Assembly: GCA_021793535.1 (NCBI GenBank)
Contig: JAJYSO010000126.1
Span: forward strand, 1 to 5,947
Length of the DNA stretch: 5,947 nucleotides
Direction of reading: 5' to 3'
Source: Bacteroidota bacterium
Lineage (GTDB): Bacteria; Bacteroidota; Bacteroidia; Flavobacteriales; Flavobacteriaceae
Part shown: positions 5,669 through 5,947 of the stretch, piece by piece
Position numbering within the stretch: position 1 is the first letter of the stretch
Layout: the number at the start of each line of letters is the position of its first letter
The notes under the pieces: generated by a model
What the model saw: the letters and a program-made list of their open reading frames with translations, nothing else
What the model was told of the DNA's origin: nothing
Databases searched by the model: none
Position numbers and translations under genes: made by a program

Positions 5669-5947
5669 ATGTTTAAATCTACTTCTGTTTTATGCAGCCT
5701 TCTTATCGGGCTCTACTGTCTCTCCTCCCAGGCACAAGTAAAGGAGGGTTATTTTGACTATTTTGATTTGTTCCAACTCCAAATGGTAGATAACCCACAG
5801 CTTTCTCCAGACGGAAACACCATTGTCTATGAAAGGCATCAGTTCGATGTCACAAAAGATCGTCAGTTTTCCAATTTGTGGAGTATTTCTTATGACGGGA
5901 CCAACAACCAACCATTGACTTCCGGAACTGCCCGTTATGGCAATGTA
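5669..5947 (+). CDS. S9-family (prolyl oligopeptidase-like) peptidase, N-terminal part, cut by the window edge
   Basis: The first 93 residues of an open frame that continues past the right edge. Residues 1-22 form a Sec signal peptide (short K3-containing head, hydrophobic core VLCSLLIGLYCL, likely cleavage after SQA at 22, before Q23), so the enzyme should be exported to the periplasm or beyond. The mature start, GYFDYFDLFQLQMVDNPQLSPDGNTIVY split around residue 40, has the pattern of Bacteroidota S9 peptidases: a lead-in helix, then LSPDG opening the first beta-propeller blade, followed by NLWSISYDGTNNQPLTSG (69-86), a typical WD40-like/TolB-like blade repeat. A full-length protein would be expected to carry an alpha/beta-hydrolase domain with the Ser-Asp-His triad at its C-terminus, which cannot be seen here. 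The class is therefore inferred from the propeller start; a non-catalytic propeller protein is the alternative. It starts 43 bases after clpP and may share its transcript. Confidence 0.72.
   Translation, partial: MFKSTSVLCSLLIGLYCLSSQAQVKEGYFDYFDLFQLQMVDNPQLSPDGNTIVYERHQFDVTKDRQFSNLWSISYDGTNNQPLTSGTARYGNV

Noticed and set aside
5669..5740. Lipoprotein signal at C17 of the S9 peptidase (GLYC)
   Set aside because: The -1 position is Tyr, which does not fit a lipobox; SQA before Q23 is a better signal peptidase I site.
5690..5911. 73-codon minus-strand open frame at the right end
   Set aside because: It is antisense to the S9 peptidase start, whose signal peptide and propeller motif are far more convincing.

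Overview
The window looks like chromosomal core/housekeeping DNA from a marine-type member of the Bacteroidota, most likely class Flavobacteriia. Evidence: start codons lack Shine-Dalgarno sequences and sit behind A/T-rich leaders; perfect copies of the Bacteroidota -7 promoter element (TAnnTTTG) lie upstream of three genes; the proteins have the residue style of that phylum (FHS sugar permease, S9 peptidase with a short signal peptide ending in SQA-Q). I see no mobile element, CRISPR array, tRNA or rRNA, and no gene-free stretch over 300 bases.

Layout, left to right. (1) 11-1264, minus: a 12-helix FucP/GluP-like sugar:cation symporter of the major facilitator superfamily. (2) A 204-base divergent gap holding a promoter for the next gene. 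(3) 1469-2221, plus: a six-helix voltage-gated potassium channel subunit with an intact S4 sensor and TVGYGD filter. (4) A 77-base convergent gap with small stem-loops. (5) 2299-3489 and 3535-4920, both minus: a class I-gamma aspartate aminotransferase and, upstream of it and probably in the same transcript, class II fumarase (fumC). (6) A 156-base divergent gap with good promoter elements for both fumC and clpP. (7) 5077-5625, plus: a short ClpP-type peptidase subunit with an intact Ser-His-Asp triad but a shortened N-terminus. (8) A 43-base gap with an inverted repeat. (9) 5669 to the right edge, plus: the first 93 residues of an exported S9-family (prolyl oligopeptidase-like) peptidase.

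How the genes fit together: fumC and the aminotransferase connect through C4 metabolism (fumarate to malate, then oxaloacetate to aspartate), so the pair plausibly couples the TCA cycle to aspartate/glutamate exchange. The ClpP paralog and the S9 peptidase are both proteolytic but work in different compartments (cytosol versus periplasm or outside), so their adjacency need not be functional. The transporter and channel are independent membrane proteins.

I do not see a new multi-gene system. The most noteworthy item is the ClpP, which appears to be a second, non-tig/clpX-linked paralog lacking most of the axial N-terminal strand and with substitutions in the chaperone-docking pocket. The sugar transporter, in which both known proton-coupling acids of E. 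coli FucP are replaced, is next. Comparisons with E. coli proteins were made from memory of those sequences, not by running an alignment.
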